Origin: an uncultured Actinomycetes bacterium | Lineage (GTDB): Bacteria > Actinomycetota > Actinomycetes > Nanopelagicales > Nanopelagicaceae | Length of the DNA: 35,531 bases | Reading direction: 5' to 3' | Assembly: GCA_903832395.1 (NCBI GenBank) | Contig: CAILBF010000017.1 | Span: 1 to 35,531, forward strand | Shown here: in pieces, positions 7,723-18,465 of the stretch | Numbering within the stretch: position 1 is the stretch's first letter | Layout of the letters: the number at the start of each line of letters is the position of its first letter | Notes under the pieces: model-generated | The model's input: only the letters and a program-made list of their open reading frames with translations | What the model was told of the DNA's origin: nothing | Databases searched by the model: none | Program-made: the position numbers and the translations under genes

Positions 7723-7741
7723 AGCCCATAAGGAGCAGTAA

Positions 7742-9457
<1,716 letters not shown>

Positions 9458-9466
9458 CACACGCAC

Positions 9467-9472
9467 TACCTT
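9467..9472 (+). promoter_or_regulatory. -10 element of the recO-uppS promoter
   Basis: TACCTT ends 7 nt before the recO ATG (9480), giving a leaderless transcript. It lies in the 22-nt gap after leuA. No convincing -35 hexamer. Confidence 0.55.
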
Positions 9473-9479
9473 TATCGCT

Positions 9480-10211
9480 ATGAGTTTATATAGAGACGAA
9501 GCCATTGTGCTACGAACTCAAAAACTCGGCGAAGCCGACCGCATCATCACGCTTTTAACGCGCGATCACGGTCGAATTCGCGGTGTTGCCAAAGGCGTAC
9601 GGCGCACGATGTCAAAGTTTGGTGCACGCCTTGAACCAGGAAGCCATATCGACGCCCAGCTCTATGTTGGAAAAACTTTTGACACCATTACACAAGTGGA
9701 AGCGTTAATGAATTACGGCGAAGCCCTAACCGATGATTATCAGCGCTGGACAGTGGCTTCAGCCATCCTTGAAGCCGCCGAGCGCTTTAGTCCTAATGAA
9801 CACGAACCGGCTTTTAAGGAGTTTGGCTTAGTGGTCGGAGCAATGAAAGTATTGGCAGAAAATCGCTATGAGCCATTATTAATTTTAGATGCTTTTCTTT
9901 TACGCTCCTTAGATGTTGCGGGCTATGCACCTTCTATGACTATCTGCTCGAACTGTGAAAAACCTGGACCTCACCGTTATTTTTCTTTAGTTGGTGGCGG
10001 CTCTGTATGTGCAGATTGCAGACCTTCGGCATGTGCAACACCTGCTCCAGAGACTTTAATTTTAATGGACGCATTACTTCGCAGTGATTGGGAGATCGCA
10101 TCGGCAAGTGAGGGAAAGTTTCGCCGAGAGGCAAGTGGTTTGATCGCCGCGTATTTACAATGGCATCTTGAGCGGGGATTGCGGAGTTTGCCGATGGTTG
10201 AGCGCGTATGA
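9480..10211 (+). CDS. recO: DNA repair protein RecO
   Basis: It acts in the RecFOR pathway, loading RecA on SSB-coated gaps. The 243-aa protein begins with the OB-fold ([40 protein letters not shown]), continues with a helical domain, and has a four-cysteine zinc-finger-like segment (CSNC ... CADC) around residues 158-180. Length is normal for the family. An in-frame ATG far upstream (9270) lies inside leuA; the start at 9480 fits homologues and the -10 spacing. Its TGA overlaps the uppS ATG (ATGA at 10208-10211), so the two are translationally coupled. Confidence 0.94.
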   Translation: MSLYRDEAIVLRTQKLGEADRIITLLTRDHGRIRGVAKGVRRTMSKFGARLEPGSHIDAQLYVGKTFDTITQVEALMNYGEALTDDYQRWTVASAILEAAERFSPNEHEPAFKEFGLVVGAMKVLAENRYEPLLILDAFLLRSLDVAGYAPSMTICSNCEKPGPHRYFSLVGGGSVCADCRPSACATPAPETLILMDALLRSDWEIASASEGKFRREASGLIAAYLQWHLERGLRSLPMVERV

Positions 10212-10912
10212 CAATTCATATTCCAAATCACGTTGCAATTGTTATGGATGGCAATGGTCGATGGGCTAAACAACAGGGATTACCTCGAACCGCAGGACAT
10301 GAGGCAGGGGAGGCCGCACTCTTTGATGTAGTTGCCGGTGCGATTGAGTACGGAGTTAAAGAGATAAGCGCCTATGCATTTTCAACTGAAAATTGGCGTA
10401 GATCTCCGGAGGAAGTTAAGTTTTTAATGGGCTTTAACCGTGATGTTATTCGCAGGCGCCGTGATGAGATGAATGACATGGGTGTTCGAGTTCGCTGGGT
10501 AGGACGGCCAAAACGTTTGTGGAGCAGCGTTATCAATGAGCTGGAAGAGGCTGAGGAGTTAACTAAGAAGAACAAAGTATTAACGTTAAACATGTGTGTT
10601 AACTATGGTGGCCGTTCTGAAATAGTCGATGCGGCTACTGAATTAGCTCGTGACGTAAAACGTGGAAAAATAAAAGCCGATTCAATAACAGAGAAGGTTT
10701 TTGCTAAGTATTTGGATTCACCGACAATGAGTGATGTGGACTTATTTTTACGCTCATCTGGTGAACAGCGCACCAGCAATTTCTTGCCGTGGCAATCGGT
10801 TTATGCCGAGTTCGTTTTCATGGATGTCTTATGGCCAGATGTTACGCGTAAAACTTTGTGGAAAGCTATCGAAGAGTATTCAAAACGTGATCGAAGATTT
10901 GGAAGAGCGTAG
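10208..10912 (+). CDS. uppS: polyprenyl diphosphate synthase (undecaprenyl/decaprenyl-type, cis)
   Basis: A cis-prenyltransferase that elongates allylic diphosphates with isopentenyl diphosphate to make the lipid carrier for peptidoglycan and other cell-wall polymers. The 234-aa protein shows [14 protein letters not shown] with catalytic Asp, the GHEAGEAAL region, [16 protein letters not shown], and the C-terminal signature [23 protein letters not shown]. It is slightly shorter than the usual 240-250 aa. The exact chain length cannot be read from sequence. It overlaps recO by 4 nt, the common actinobacterial order, and converges on the ZIP transporter gene. Confidence 0.95.
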   Translation: MTIHIPNHVAIVMDGNGRWAKQQGLPRTAGHEAGEAALFDVVAGAIEYGVKEISAYAFSTENWRRSPEEVKFLMGFNRDVIRRRRDEMNDMGVRVRWVGRPKRLWSSVINELEEAEELTKKNKVLTLNMCVNYGGRSEIVDAATELARDVKRGKIKADSITEKVFAKYLDSPTMSDVDLFLRSSGEQRTSNFLPWQSVYAEFVFMDVLWPDVTRKTLWKAIEEYSKRDRRFGRA

Positions 10913-10944
10913 CGATTCCGAATTGAGGATGCCAGCGGAAGAGC

Positions 10945-11679
10945 TTAAGTAGCTGCGACTACTGCCCACATTATTAAAACACCAATTCCGGTCATAACTA
11001 AAGTCCAGCGCGATTCGTGACGTGAATGCGCCTCGGGTAAAATATGTGATGTCGCAATATAGATAACAAAGCCAGAAAATAGTGCTAAATAAAGGGCAAG
11101 ATATTTGTCGTTGAGCGCAAGGTAGGTGCCCAAGCTTGCGCCACCAATGCGCGCAATTGCATCAACACCTAAAAGATATTTACTTGACTTGGACCAGTGC
11201 CCACTTTTTACCAGCATCGAAACGGTATTGAGACCATCACTAAATGCGTGAACAACCACAGCTAAGAACACTGCAACGCCCAATGCGGTGCTCACACGAA
11301 ATGCAACGCCCAGTCCGACGCCGTCTAGAAAGACGTGACCACCCATAGCAAGAGCGCCGATAGTTCCAGAGATTGTGTGGTGCTCGTGATCATGGCCGTA
11401 ATCTGATTCGACGGGTTCGTGTGAGCCAAAGCTGCGCTCAAGAATATGCAGCAATAGGAAGCCCGCCAAAATTGCGATTGAGACGACTGGAACACCTGCG
11501 AATACATCCTTGTTCCTGGCGAAAACTTCTGGCATTAAATCAAAGCCGACTAAGCCAAGAAGTAAACCAGCTGAGAGCCCTAAAACTAAGTGAAAGCGAT
11601 CACTGGATTTAAAAGCCAGAACTCCGCCTGCAGTTGTTGCCATGACTGTGAAGATGGCAAAAAGGATCGCGAGATTCAT
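10945..11679 (-). CDS. ZIP-family metal transporter
   Basis: An integral membrane importer of Zn2+ or another divalent metal. The 244-aa protein has about seven to eight hydrophobic segments. A His-rich loop (GHDHEHH, about residues 95-105) precedes GGHVFLDGVGLGVAF. Next come HAFSDGLNTVSML, the metal-binding helix with the HxxxDG motif, and HILPEAHSRHES. These motifs define ZIP proteins; substrate cannot be assigned. A TACGCT -10 box lies 6 nt upstream of the ATG on the minus strand, so its mRNA is probably leaderless. It is divergent from the ABM-like gene and shares a very short promoter region with it. Confidence 0.9.
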   Translation of the reverse strand: MNLAILFAIFTVMATTAGGVLAFKSSDRFHLVLGLSAGLLLGLVGFDLMPEVFARNKDVFAGVPVVSIAILAGFLLLHILERSFGSHEPVESDYGHDHEHHTISGTIGALAMGGHVFLDGVGLGVAFRVSTALGVAVFLAVVVHAFSDGLNTVSMLVKSGHWSKSSKYLLGVDAIARIGGASLGTYLALNDKYLALYLALFSGFVIYIATSHILPEAHSRHESRWTLVMTGIGVLIMWAVVAAT

Positions 11680-11685
11680 AATTTA

Positions 11686-11704
11686 AGCGTATCGCGATTA
11701 GGCT
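11686..11704. promoter_or_regulatory. divergent leaderless promoters of the ZIP and ABM-like genes
   Basis: On the minus strand TACGCT (11691-11686) ends 6 nt before the ZIP ATG (11679). On the plus strand TAGGCT (11699-11704) ends 7 nt before the ABM-like ATG (11712). Only 32 nt separate the two start codons, so the two polymerase binding sites must overlap and the genes cannot be initiated at the same moment. Confidence 0.6.
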
Positions 11705-11711
11705 AGGGCTC

Positions 11712-11996
11712 ATGTTCGCAGTCGCCCGATTTAATGTCCCTCTTGCCGAATCCGCCGCTTTTCAAAGCAATCTTGAAGTGGCCCTTTCGGCGTTAGCTCT
11801 CTGCCCTGGATATATAAAGGGTGAGTTTGGGCAAAATCTCGATGAGACCACGCTCTGGTCGCTCACTACGCATTGGGAGAACGTTGGCTCGTATAGAAGG
11901 GCGCTTAGCAATAATACGGTCAAGATGCAGGCGATTCCGGTTTTAGCCCAGGCAATTGATGAGCCTGGTGCATATGAGGCGCCATATACCGAGTAA
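11712..11996 (+). CDS. small ABM-fold (antibiotic biosynthesis monooxygenase-like) protein
   Basis: The 94-aa protein has the pattern of dimeric alpha-beta barrel proteins of the ABM family. It has a first beta strand MFAVARFNV, a helix rich in Ala/Leu, PGYIKGEFGQNLDETTLWSLTTHWENVGSYRRAL, and a final helix before GAYEAPYT. Members include small oxygenases, heme-degrading enzymes and many proteins of unknown role, so no reaction can be assigned. The mRNA is probably leaderless. It lies 63 nt upstream of glyS on the same strand, and its stop codon overlaps a TAAAAT (11994-11999) that could be the glyS -10 box. Confidence 0.7.
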   Translation: MFAVARFNVPLAESAAFQSNLEVALSALALCPGYIKGEFGQNLDETTLWSLTTHWENVGSYRRALSNNTVKMQAIPVLAQAIDEPGAYEAPYTE

Positions 11997-12059
11997 AATT
12001 TCCTGCACGGGAGTAACACCAGTTGCTTTTCGCCGACAGCCAGCCGGATGGAGATTATT

Positions 12060-13439
12060 GTGGCAACGGATCGTTTAGAAAATATCGTAGGTCTTGCAAA
12101 ACGTAGAGGTTTTGTTTACCCCTCATCTGAAATTTACGGCGGACTTCGAGCATCGTGGGATTACGGTCCACTTGGTGTTGAACTTAAAAATAATGTTAAG
12201 CGCCAATGGTGGAAATCAATGGTCATGGGTCGCGATGATGTAGTCGGCCTGGACTCATGTGTAATTTTATCTAAAGAGGTCTGGGAAGCATCGGGCCACG
12301 TAGCGACTTTTAGTGATCCTTTGACCGAGTGCACTGCATGTCATAAGCGCTATCGCGCAGATCATTTAATGGAGGCCTACGAGGCCAAGCATAAAAAAGA
12401 GGCTGGATCACTAAGTGACATTAACTGTCCAGCCTGCGGTAACAAAGGTCAGTTCACTGAACCAAAACAATTTAGTGGAATGTTAAAAACTTATCTTGGA
12501 CCCGTCGAAGATGAATCTGGATTGGCTTATTTGCGTCCAGAGACTGCACAGGGAATCTTTATTAACTTTGATCAAGTAATGACAACATCTCGCAAGAAAC
12601 CGCCATTTGGCATTGGCCAAATTGGTAAATCTTTTCGTAATGAAATCACACCTGGAAACTTTATTTTCCGCACTCGTGAATTTGAGCAGATGGAGATGGA
12701 GTTCTTTGTAGTTCCGGGAACGGACGAGGACTGGCATCAATACTGGATTGATACACGTATGGCCTGGTACTTAGATCTTGGAATTAATCCAGAGCGCTTG
12801 CGCCTCTTTGATCATCCGAAAGAGAAGTTGTCGCATTATTCAAAGCGCACCGCAGATATCGAATACAAGTTTGAGTTTGCCGGCACTGAATGGGGCGAGT
12901 TAGAGGGCATTGCTAATCGCACTGACTTTGATTTAAAGGCGCACTCTGCCGCCTCCGGCAAAGATTTGTCGTACTTTGATCAAGAAAAGGGCGAACGTTG
13001 GACGCCTTTTGTCATCGAACCCGCAGCTGGTGTCGATCGTTGTGCACTTACTTTTTTAATGGATGCTTTCACTGAAGACGAAGCACCTAATAGCAAGGGC
13101 GAGATGGAAAAGCGCGCAGTATTAAAACTAGACCACCGTTTAGCACCAATCAAAGCTGCAGTCCTTCCACTCTCACGCAACGCTGATTTATCGCCAAAGG
13201 CCAGAGATTTAGCGGCGCAGTTGCGTAAAAATTGGAGCATTGATTTTGACGATGCGGGTGCAATTGGCCGCCGTTATCGCCGTCAAGATGAGATTGGTAC
13301 TCCATACTGCATCACGATTGACTTTGAAACGCTAGAGGATAATGCAGTCACAATTCGCGATCGCGACACAATGGCACAAGAGCGCATCGGCATTGATAAT
13401 GTCGAAGCGTGGTTAGCGCCACGTTTACTAGGGTGCTAA
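12060..13439 (+). CDS. glyS: glycyl-tRNA synthetase (dimeric class II type)
   Basis: It charges tRNA-Gly with glycine. The 459-aa protein has [17 protein letters not shown] at the N-terminus, a zinc-binding insertion with two CxxC pairs (CTACHKRY ... CPACG), class II motif 2 ([21 protein letters not shown]), motif 3 ([12 protein letters not shown]) and a C-terminal anticodon-binding domain. I choose the GTG at 12060 because GGAG lies 6 nt before it and the family starts close to this residue. The in-frame ATG at 12048 has no ribosome site and contains that GGAG. A TAAAAT at 11994-11999 may be the -10 box. The last 7 nt overlap the proposed dusB start. Confidence 0.95.
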   Translation: MATDRLENIVGLAKRRGFVYPSSEIYGGLRASWDYGPLGVELKNNVKRQWWKSMVMGRDDVVGLDSCVILSKEVWEASGHVATFSDPLTECTACHKRYRADHLMEAYEAKHKKEAGSLSDINCPACGNKGQFTEPKQFSGMLKTYLGPVEDESGLAYLRPETAQGIFINFDQVMTTSRKKPPFGIGQIGKSFRNEITPGNFIFRTREFEQMEMEFFVVPGTDEDWHQYWIDTRMAWYLDLGINPERLRLFDHPKEKLSHYSKRTADIEYKFEFAGTEWGELEGIANRTDFDLKAHSAASGKDLSYFDQEKGERWTPFVIEPAAGVDRCALTFLMDAFTEDEAPNSKGEMEKRAVLKLDHRLAPIKAAVLPLSRNADLSPKARDLAAQLRKNWSIDFDDAGAIGRRYRRQDEIGTPYCITIDFETLEDNAVTIRDRDTMAQERIGIDNVEAWLAPRLLGC

Positions 13440-14575
13440 AACCACTTCTACTTCCCCTTTCAAGCGGTGATCATTACATTGACCCACCGGTTGTTTTAGC
13501 TCCCATGGCTGGAATAACAAATGCACCATTTCGCACGCTTTGTCGCGAACAAGGTGCAGGTTTATTTGTTTCGGAGATGGTGACTGCGCGTGCATTAATC
13601 GAGCGCCGACCAGAAACTTTGCGCATGATTGTGCCAGGCAAAGATGAATGGCCACGTTCGGTGCAGTTATATAGCGTTGATCCCACGACGATGAGGGCCG
13701 CGGTCACGATGCTTGGAAAAGAAAACTTGGCCGATCATATTGATATGAACTTTGGTTGCCCGGTTCCAAAAGTGACACGCAAAGGCGGGGGAGCGGCGCT
13801 TCCATATAAACGTAAACTCTTTTCAAACATTGTCCAAGCCGCAGTTGAAGCCGCTAAGCCTTTTGGAATCCCAGTCACCGTAAAGATGCGTATTGGAATC
13901 GATAGCGATCACCATACATATTTAGAGGCGGCACAATCTGCCGCCGACCTCGGAGTTGCTTGGGTTGCACTGCACGCACGTACCGCGGCACAAATGTATG
14001 AAGGTAAATCTGATTGGTCGGCAATCACACGTTTAGTCGAGCACTTAAAGCCAAGCGGAGTACCTGTTTTAGGCAATGGTGATATCTGGTCAGGCCACGA
14101 TGCCGTCAATATGGTTCGCGAAACGGGATGTGCTGGAGTAGTTGTAGGCCGTGGTTGTTTAGGACGTCCATGGTTATTCGCTGACTTAGTTGCCGCTTTA
14201 AAGGGCAGCGAAAAAGAGTTAACACCAGCACTGCATCAAGTTCGAGAAGTAATGTTTCGTCACGCTAATTTAATTGTTGAGTATTTAGAGTCAGAGGATC
14301 GTGGCATGCGCGATATGCGCAAACACATGGCCTGGTATCTCAAGGGTTTTCGCGTGCCACGCGAAATTCGTCATGACTTAGGAATGGTCTCTTCGTTGCA
14401 AGAAATGCGTGCCCTGTTAGACCTGCTGGAGGATCAGCCATATCCAGTTGAAGTTGGCGATAAACCGCGCGGACGCACTAGCCATGGCCGACCACCCACT
14501 TTGCCCGATGGTTGGCTCAATGATCCAGATGAACTTGTTCATGTCGAACTCGAAGATGCGTTTTCGGGGGGATAG
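13433..14575 (+). CDS. dusB: tRNA-dihydrouridine synthase, DusB-like
   Basis: An FMN enzyme that reduces specific uridines of tRNA to dihydrouridine with NADPH. The 380-aa protein has [17 protein letters not shown] (FMN site), the catalytic cysteine in [16 protein letters not shown], the HART motif and GNGDIWSG followed by [15 protein letters not shown]. The helical C-terminal domain follows ([10 protein letters not shown] ... [12 protein letters not shown]). The C-terminus runs on with a basic, proline-rich tail ([19 protein letters not shown]) seen in actinobacterial homologues. The GTG at 13433 overlaps the glyS end by 7 nt and gives the usual short N-terminus. A more upstream ATG (13409) within glyS is less likely. 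Confidence 0.92.
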   Translation: MLKPLLLPLSSGDHYIDPPVVLAPMAGITNAPFRTLCREQGAGLFVSEMVTARALIERRPETLRMIVPGKDEWPRSVQLYSVDPTTMRAAVTMLGKENLADHIDMNFGCPVPKVTRKGGGAALPYKRKLFSNIVQAAVEAAKPFGIPVTVKMRIGIDSDHHTYLEAAQSAADLGVAWVALHARTAAQMYEGKSDWSAITRLVEHLKPSGVPVLGNGDIWSGHDAVNMVRETGCAGVVVGRGCLGRPWLFADLVAALKGSEKELTPALHQVREVMFRHANLIVEYLESEDRGMRDMRKHMAWYLKGFRVPREIRHDLGMVSSLQEMRALLDLLEDQPYPVEVGDKPRGRTSHGRPPTLPDGWLNDPDELVHVELEDAFSGG

Positions 14576-15229
14576 ATGTTTTTATTTCGCTGGATCGGTC
14601 GTTTAATATCGCTCATAATTATTCTTGCTTTAGTAGCTCCGGGTTATGCTGCATCAAAAGTTTGGCATGAGGCACATCATCCAGTTGTGCGAAATGCCGA
14701 TGTCATAGTTGTGCTTGGCACTGCGCAGTTAAATGGAGTTCCAGGGGATGCCTTGGAGGCGCGCTTAGTTGAAGCTAAACGCATTTATGATTTAGGTCTT
14801 GCTCCAACAATTATTACTGTCGGTGCGGGAGCTCCAGGTGATCGTACAACTGAGGCGGCATCGAGCAAGCGTTGGCTGCAATCGCATGGCATTCCAGCAA
14901 AGAAGATCACCGCCTTAGAAGTTGGCCGCGATACTTTAGTGAGCACGAAGGCATATACGGCTTTGATGAAAAAGCGCATGGTTAGCGATGTAATCATCGT
15001 GACCGATCCTTACCATTGCCTTCGCGCGATGACTATGGCAAATGATCAAGGTGTCGTTAGCACGTGCTCGCCAGTACAAACAGGTCCTAGCGCGATTGCA
15101 CATGCGGGCTATAAGTACGTGCTTCGCGAGTCAGGTGCCTACCTTGTCTACATCACCGTTGGCCGTCGAGGGATTCATGTGAGCGATCATTTACCGGGCT
15201 CTGACATTCTTATTAAGATTAATCCGTGA
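14576..15229 (+). CDS. YdcF/SanA-like DUF218 membrane-anchored protein
   Basis: The 217-aa protein begins with one hydrophobic segment (about 6-25, WIGRLISLIIILALVAPGYA), which is a signal anchor or signal peptide. The DUF218 domain follows: NADVIVVLGTAQLNG, ALEARLVEAKRIY, TEAASSKRWLQSHGIP, then VTDPYHCLRAMTMA. Members such as SanA and ElyC act at the cell envelope and have been linked to peptidoglycan or lipid-carrier homeostasis, but the biochemical role is unsettled. The ATG follows the dusB stop codon without a gap, with GGGGGG as ribosome site. The stop overlaps the dgt start (GTGA), so dusB-ydcF-dgt is one tightly coupled unit. Confidence 0.85.
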   Translation: MFLFRWIGRLISLIIILALVAPGYAASKVWHEAHHPVVRNADVIVVLGTAQLNGVPGDALEARLVEAKRIYDLGLAPTIITVGAGAPGDRTTEAASSKRWLQSHGIPAKKITALEVGRDTLVSTKAYTALMKKRMVSDVIIVTDPYHCLRAMTMANDQGVVSTCSPVQTGPSAIAHAGYKYVLRESGAYLVYITVGRRGIHVSDHLPGSDILIKINP

Positions 15230-16443
15230 CGTACTCCGAAGACGATAGTGAGCGATTCTTAAACGAGCCAGCTAAGCGGGCAGGTCGCACTGAATTCATG
15301 CGAGATCGCGCACGCGTAATCCACTCGGCCGCCTTGCGTCGACTAGCGGCAAAAACGCAAGTAGCAGTTCCTTGGGAAAATGATTTTCAACGCACGCGTT
15401 TATCTCACTCACTAGAGTGCGCACAGATTGGCCGCGAACTTGGCGAATCATTAGGGGCTGATCCGGATTTACAAGATACCGCCTGCCTTGCCCATGACTT
15501 AGGCCATCCTCCCTTTGGCCATAACGGCGAAGAAGCGCTGGCCGATGTTGCTAAAGATTTCGGTGGCTTTGAAGGCAATGCGCAGAGCTTTAGATTACTT
15601 GTGCGCCTTGAAGCTAAAACCGTTGATGCTAATGGCAAAAGTATTGGCTTGAACTTAACTCGCGCTTCACTCGATGGAGCGACTAAATATCCGTGGCCAC
15701 GTTCACAAAATCCACGAAAGTTTGGCGTCTACGACGATGATGTTGAAGTCTTTAACTGGATGCGAATGGGTGCTCCAGTTGATAAGAAATGCATTGAAGC
15801 CCAGATTATGGATTGGTCGGATGACTGTGCATATTCGGTCCATGATTTAGAGGATGCCATCTTTGTCAAGCAAGTTTCAGTTGCGAACTTTGCAAATGAC
15901 TACGAGCAGATTTTTCAAGTCATGCGCAATGACTATGGCAGCGATGCAACCGAGCAAGAGGCAATTGATGCCCACCTTCGCTTATCGTCACTATCGGCCT
16001 GGCCGCACTATTTTGATGGCACACACCGCTCTCTAGCCAGGTTAAAGGATTCTACGTCGCAGTTAATCGGTCGTTTCGTTTTAGCTGCCGAACTTGAGAC
16101 GAGAAAAGTTTATGGGCAAGGCCCGCTCTCGCGTTATGGCGCCAACCTTGAGATTCCGCGCGAGCAAGTTGTAGAAGTTGATTTCCTAAAAGCTATCGCG
16201 GGCTACTATCTAATTAATGCCGCACATTCACAGGATCGTTATGCGAAACAACAGGTGATTATCAGGGAGCTGGTGGAGATGCTTATGGCATCGGCGCCGC
16301 GAGAGTTTGATTCGATTTTTATTAAAGCTTGGAATGAAGCCAGTGATGAAAGTGCGAAAATGCGCGTGGTTATTGACCAAGTTGCAGCTCTAACTGATCC
16401 TGGGGCATATGTCCTTCATGCGCGGCTACTGGCTAATCGCTAA
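15226..16443 (+). CDS. dgt: deoxyguanosinetriphosphate triphosphohydrolase-like protein
   Basis: An HD-domain enzyme that cleaves dNTPs to the deoxynucleoside and triphosphate, limiting dNTP pools. The 405-aa protein has RTRLSHSLECAQIGRELG, the HD pair in AHDLGHPPFGHNGE, FEGNAQSFRLL and MDWSDDCAYSVHDLEDA, which are the metal-binding and substrate motifs of the Dgt family. The start is a GTG whose bases overlap the previous stop (GTGA, 15226-15229). It precedes dnaG, the usual actinobacterial order, although dnaG also appears to have its own promoter overlapping the dgt stop codon. Substrate preference among dNTPs is not readable. Confidence 0.93.
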   Translation: MTYSEDDSERFLNEPAKRAGRTEFMRDRARVIHSAALRRLAAKTQVAVPWENDFQRTRLSHSLECAQIGRELGESLGADPDLQDTACLAHDLGHPPFGHNGEEALADVAKDFGGFEGNAQSFRLLVRLEAKTVDANGKSIGLNLTRASLDGATKYPWPRSQNPRKFGVYDDDVEVFNWMRMGAPVDKKCIEAQIMDWSDDCAYSVHDLEDAIFVKQVSVANFANDYEQIFQVMRNDYGSDATEQEAIDAHLRLSSLSAWPHYFDGTHRSLARLKDSTSQLIGRFVLAAELETRKVYGQGPLSRYGANLEIPREQVVEVDFLKAIAGYYLINAAHSQDRYAKQQVIIRELVEMLMASAPREFDSIFIKAWNEASDESAKMRVVIDQVAALTDPGAYVLHARLLANR

Positions 16444-16446
16444 AGT
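16441..16446 (+). promoter_or_regulatory. -10 element of a leaderless dnaG promoter
   Basis: TAAAGT overlaps the dgt stop codon and ends 6 nt before the dnaG ATG (16453). This would allow dnaG to be transcribed independently of the upstream operon. No clear -35 box. Confidence 0.55.
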
Positions 16447-16452
16447 GAGCTC

Positions 16453-18291
16453 ATGAGCGGTCGCATTCGAGATGAAGATGTTGCATACATCCGCGAGCGC
16501 GCACCTATCGATGAGATTGTTGGAGATTACGTACAGTTAAAGAACGCTGGCGGCGGTCAGAAGAAAGGTCTCTGCCCTTTTCATGATGAGAAATCGCCCT
16601 CATTTCATGTGACGCCGAGCAAGGGTTATTTCCATTGCTTTGGCTGCCAAACTGGTGGAGATGTCATCGCATTCTTAATGAAGATTGACCACTTAACTTT
16701 CTCCGAAACTATCGAACGTTTAGCCGATCGCTTGGGTTACGTGCTTCGATACGAAGAGGGCGGAAGCAACACACCAACGTTTACAGCCGGTGCACGTTCT
16801 CGATTGATCGCGGCAAACACAGAGGCGGCCAAATTTTATCAAGAGCAACTCAACGGACCCAATGCCCAGCATGGACGCGATCTATTGACCAAGCGAGGTT
16901 TTGATAAAGCCGCCTGCATGCAGTTCGGTGTTGGTTTTGCACCCGATGAGTGGGATGCACTGACTAAACATTTACGGGCGATGGATTACACAATTGATGA
17001 GTTAGAAACCGCGGGTCTTTCCAAGATGGGCCAGCGCGGTCCGATTGATAGATTTCGTAACCGTCTTACGTGGCCGATAAAAGATATTTCAGGTGATGTT
17101 ATTGGTTTTGGTGCACGCAAATTGGCAAGTGATACCGAAGATCAAGGTCCTAAGTATTTAAATACCCCCGAGACTCCAATTTATAAGAAGAGCCAAGTTC
17201 TTTACGGCCTAGATGTTGCAAAAAAAGAGATTGCAAAAAAGCGCCAAGCCGTAATTGTCGAGGGTTACACCGATGTCATGGCAGCGCAATTAGCTGGCAT
17301 CACAACGGCCGTAGCAACGTGTGGCACAGCCTTTGGCGCCGACCACATCCGAATCTTGCGCCGTTTACTCATGGACGACGATGCTTTTAGAGGCGAAGTT
17401 ATTTTCACATTTGATGGCGACGCCGCTGGTCAAAAGGCGGCGCTACGTGCATTTAGCGATGATCAAAAGTTTGTAACTCAGACATTTGTTGCCGTCGAAC
17501 CCGATGGTTTAGATCCTTGCGACTTACGTCAGCAAAAGGGCGATTTAGCGCTGCGCGATTTAATTGCTCGGCGAGTACCGCTGTTCGAATTTGCAATTCG
17601 CAGCGAACTTGCGCATCACAAATTAGATTCAGCAGAGGGTCGCATCAATGCATTAAATGCGGCGGCGCCATTAGTTGCCCAGATTCGAGATAAGTCGCTG
17701 CGCCCTGAGTACACACGCCTTCTTGCAGGTTGGTTGGGAGTTGAAGTAGAGATAGTTTCTGCCGCAGTTTCACAAGGCGTTAAGGCACGTCCGCGCAGCG
17801 AAGAAGCCGTTGAGGCGACTAGCGAGGATACTAATTGGCGTCCTGATCCAAATGATGCCCGCTTAATTTTGGAGCGCGAAGTTCTCAAAGCCCGACTGCA
17901 AGAGCCAGCGCTATTTACTGGGACGCTTTGGTCGGATATAGAGGCCATTGCCTTTACCCATCCGGCATATCGGCAAATGCGCAAAACAATCGATGAGATT
18001 CAAGCGCTTTCAATGGAGTCGATTAGTGATGAAAAAATTAAAACGCTTTTTACTGAACTCACAGTCGAACCGATTCGTGCCGATGGCAAACCAACGGCGC
18101 TTTACGTCGAAAGCATTGTTGCTCGGTTACGCGAAGTTGCTATTTCAAGATCGATTGCTGAATTAAAATCGAGTCTGCAACGCCTTAATCCAGTTGAGAA
18201 TGAAATTGAATATAACGCCGCATTTAGCGCCTTGGTAGCCCTAGAAAGCACCCGTCGCTCACTGCATGATTTAGCCCTCGGCGGCCTTTAA
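16453..18291 (+). CDS. dnaG: DNA primase
   Basis: It makes RNA primers at the replication fork. The 612-aa protein has the three expected parts. First is the N-terminal zinc-binding domain with C41, H44, C62 and C65 (CPFH ... CFGC). Second is the RNA polymerase/TOPRIM core with VIVEGYTDVMAAQ and FTFDGDAAGQKAA, whose acidic residues bind Mg2+. Third is a C-terminal helical domain for binding DnaB helicase. Length is normal for actinobacteria. It lies 9 nt after dgt and has a possible leaderless promoter of its own. Confidence 0.97.
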   Translation: MSGRIRDEDVAYIRERAPIDEIVGDYVQLKNAGGGQKKGLCPFHDEKSPSFHVTPSKGYFHCFGCQTGGDVIAFLMKIDHLTFSETIERLADRLGYVLRYEEGGSNTPTFTAGARSRLIAANTEAAKFYQEQLNGPNAQHGRDLLTKRGFDKAACMQFGVGFAPDEWDALTKHLRAMDYTIDELETAGLSKMGQRGPIDRFRNRLTWPIKDISGDVIGFGARKLASDTEDQGPKYLNTPETPIYKKSQVLYGLDVAKKEIAKKRQAVIVEGYTDVMAAQLAGITTAVATCGTAFGADHIRILRRLLMDDDAFRGEVIFTFDGDAAGQKAALRAFSDDQKFVTQTFVAVEPDGLDPCDLRQQKGDLALRDLIARRVPLFEFAIRSELAHHKLDSAEGRINALNAAAPLVAQIRDKSLRPEYTRLLAGWLGVEVEIVSAAVSQGVKARPRSEEAVEATSEDTNWRPDPNDARLILEREVLKARLQEPALFTGTLWSDIEAIAFTHPAYRQMRKTIDEIQALSMESISDEKIKTLFTELTVEPIRADGKPTALYVESIVARLREVAISRSIAELKSSLQRLNPVENEIEYNAAFSALVALESTRRSLHDLALGGL

Positions 18292-18300
18292 CCCCTCAAT

Positions 18301-18329
18301 TTTCGAACCCGCCTCGCGTGCGCTAGAGT
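18301..18329 (+). promoter_or_regulatory. probable tRNA-Asn promoter
   Basis: TTTCGA (18301-18306) and TAGAGT (18324-18329) are separated by 17 nt and sit 19 nt upstream of the tRNA, leaving room for a short 5' leader. The -35 match is poor; the -10 is good. Confidence 0.5.
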
Positions 18330-18348
18330 TTGCGCTCGTACGCATTGA

Positions 18349-18420
18349 TCCCTGATAGCTCAATGGCAGAGCAGCCGGCTGTTAACCGGCAGGTTCTTGG
18401 TTCGAATCCAAGTCAGGGAG
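18349..18420 (+). tRNA. tRNA-Asn (anticodon GTT)
   Basis: A 72-nt cloverleaf. The acceptor arms TCCCTGA (18349-18355) and TCAGGGA (18413-18419) pair perfectly and are followed by discriminator G18420. The anticodon stem is GCCGG/CCGGC with a seven-base loop CTGTTAA and anticodon GTT at 18381-18383. The T-loop GGTTCGAATCC is standard. CCA is not encoded and must be added after transcription. Confidence 0.97.
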
Positions 18421-18452
18421 CTTTCATTCATTAAAAACTCAGGTTAAACCTT

Positions 18453-18458
18453 TATTAT
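18453..18458 (+). promoter_or_regulatory. -10 element of the DoxX-Rieske gene
   Basis: TATTAT ends 7 nt before the ATG (18466). The bases between read TTCCTCC, which is anti-Shine-Dalgarno in sense, so a leaderless start is the only reasonable reading. A weak TTAAAA (18431-18436) may be the -35 box. Confidence 0.6.
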
Positions 18459-18465
18459 TTCCTCC

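Noticed and set aside
12008-12047. GGGAGTAAC and CGCCGACAGCC upstream of glyS recall the two conserved halves of the yybP-ykoY (manganese) riboswitch
   Set aside because: The region is only about 40 nt, too short for the known three-way or four-way fold, and glyS is not an expected target. Chance similarity is likelier.
11997-12059. possible T-box leader for glyS
   Set aside because: At most about 60 nt lies between the upstream gene and glyS, far less than a T-box needs, and there is no T-box core sequence.
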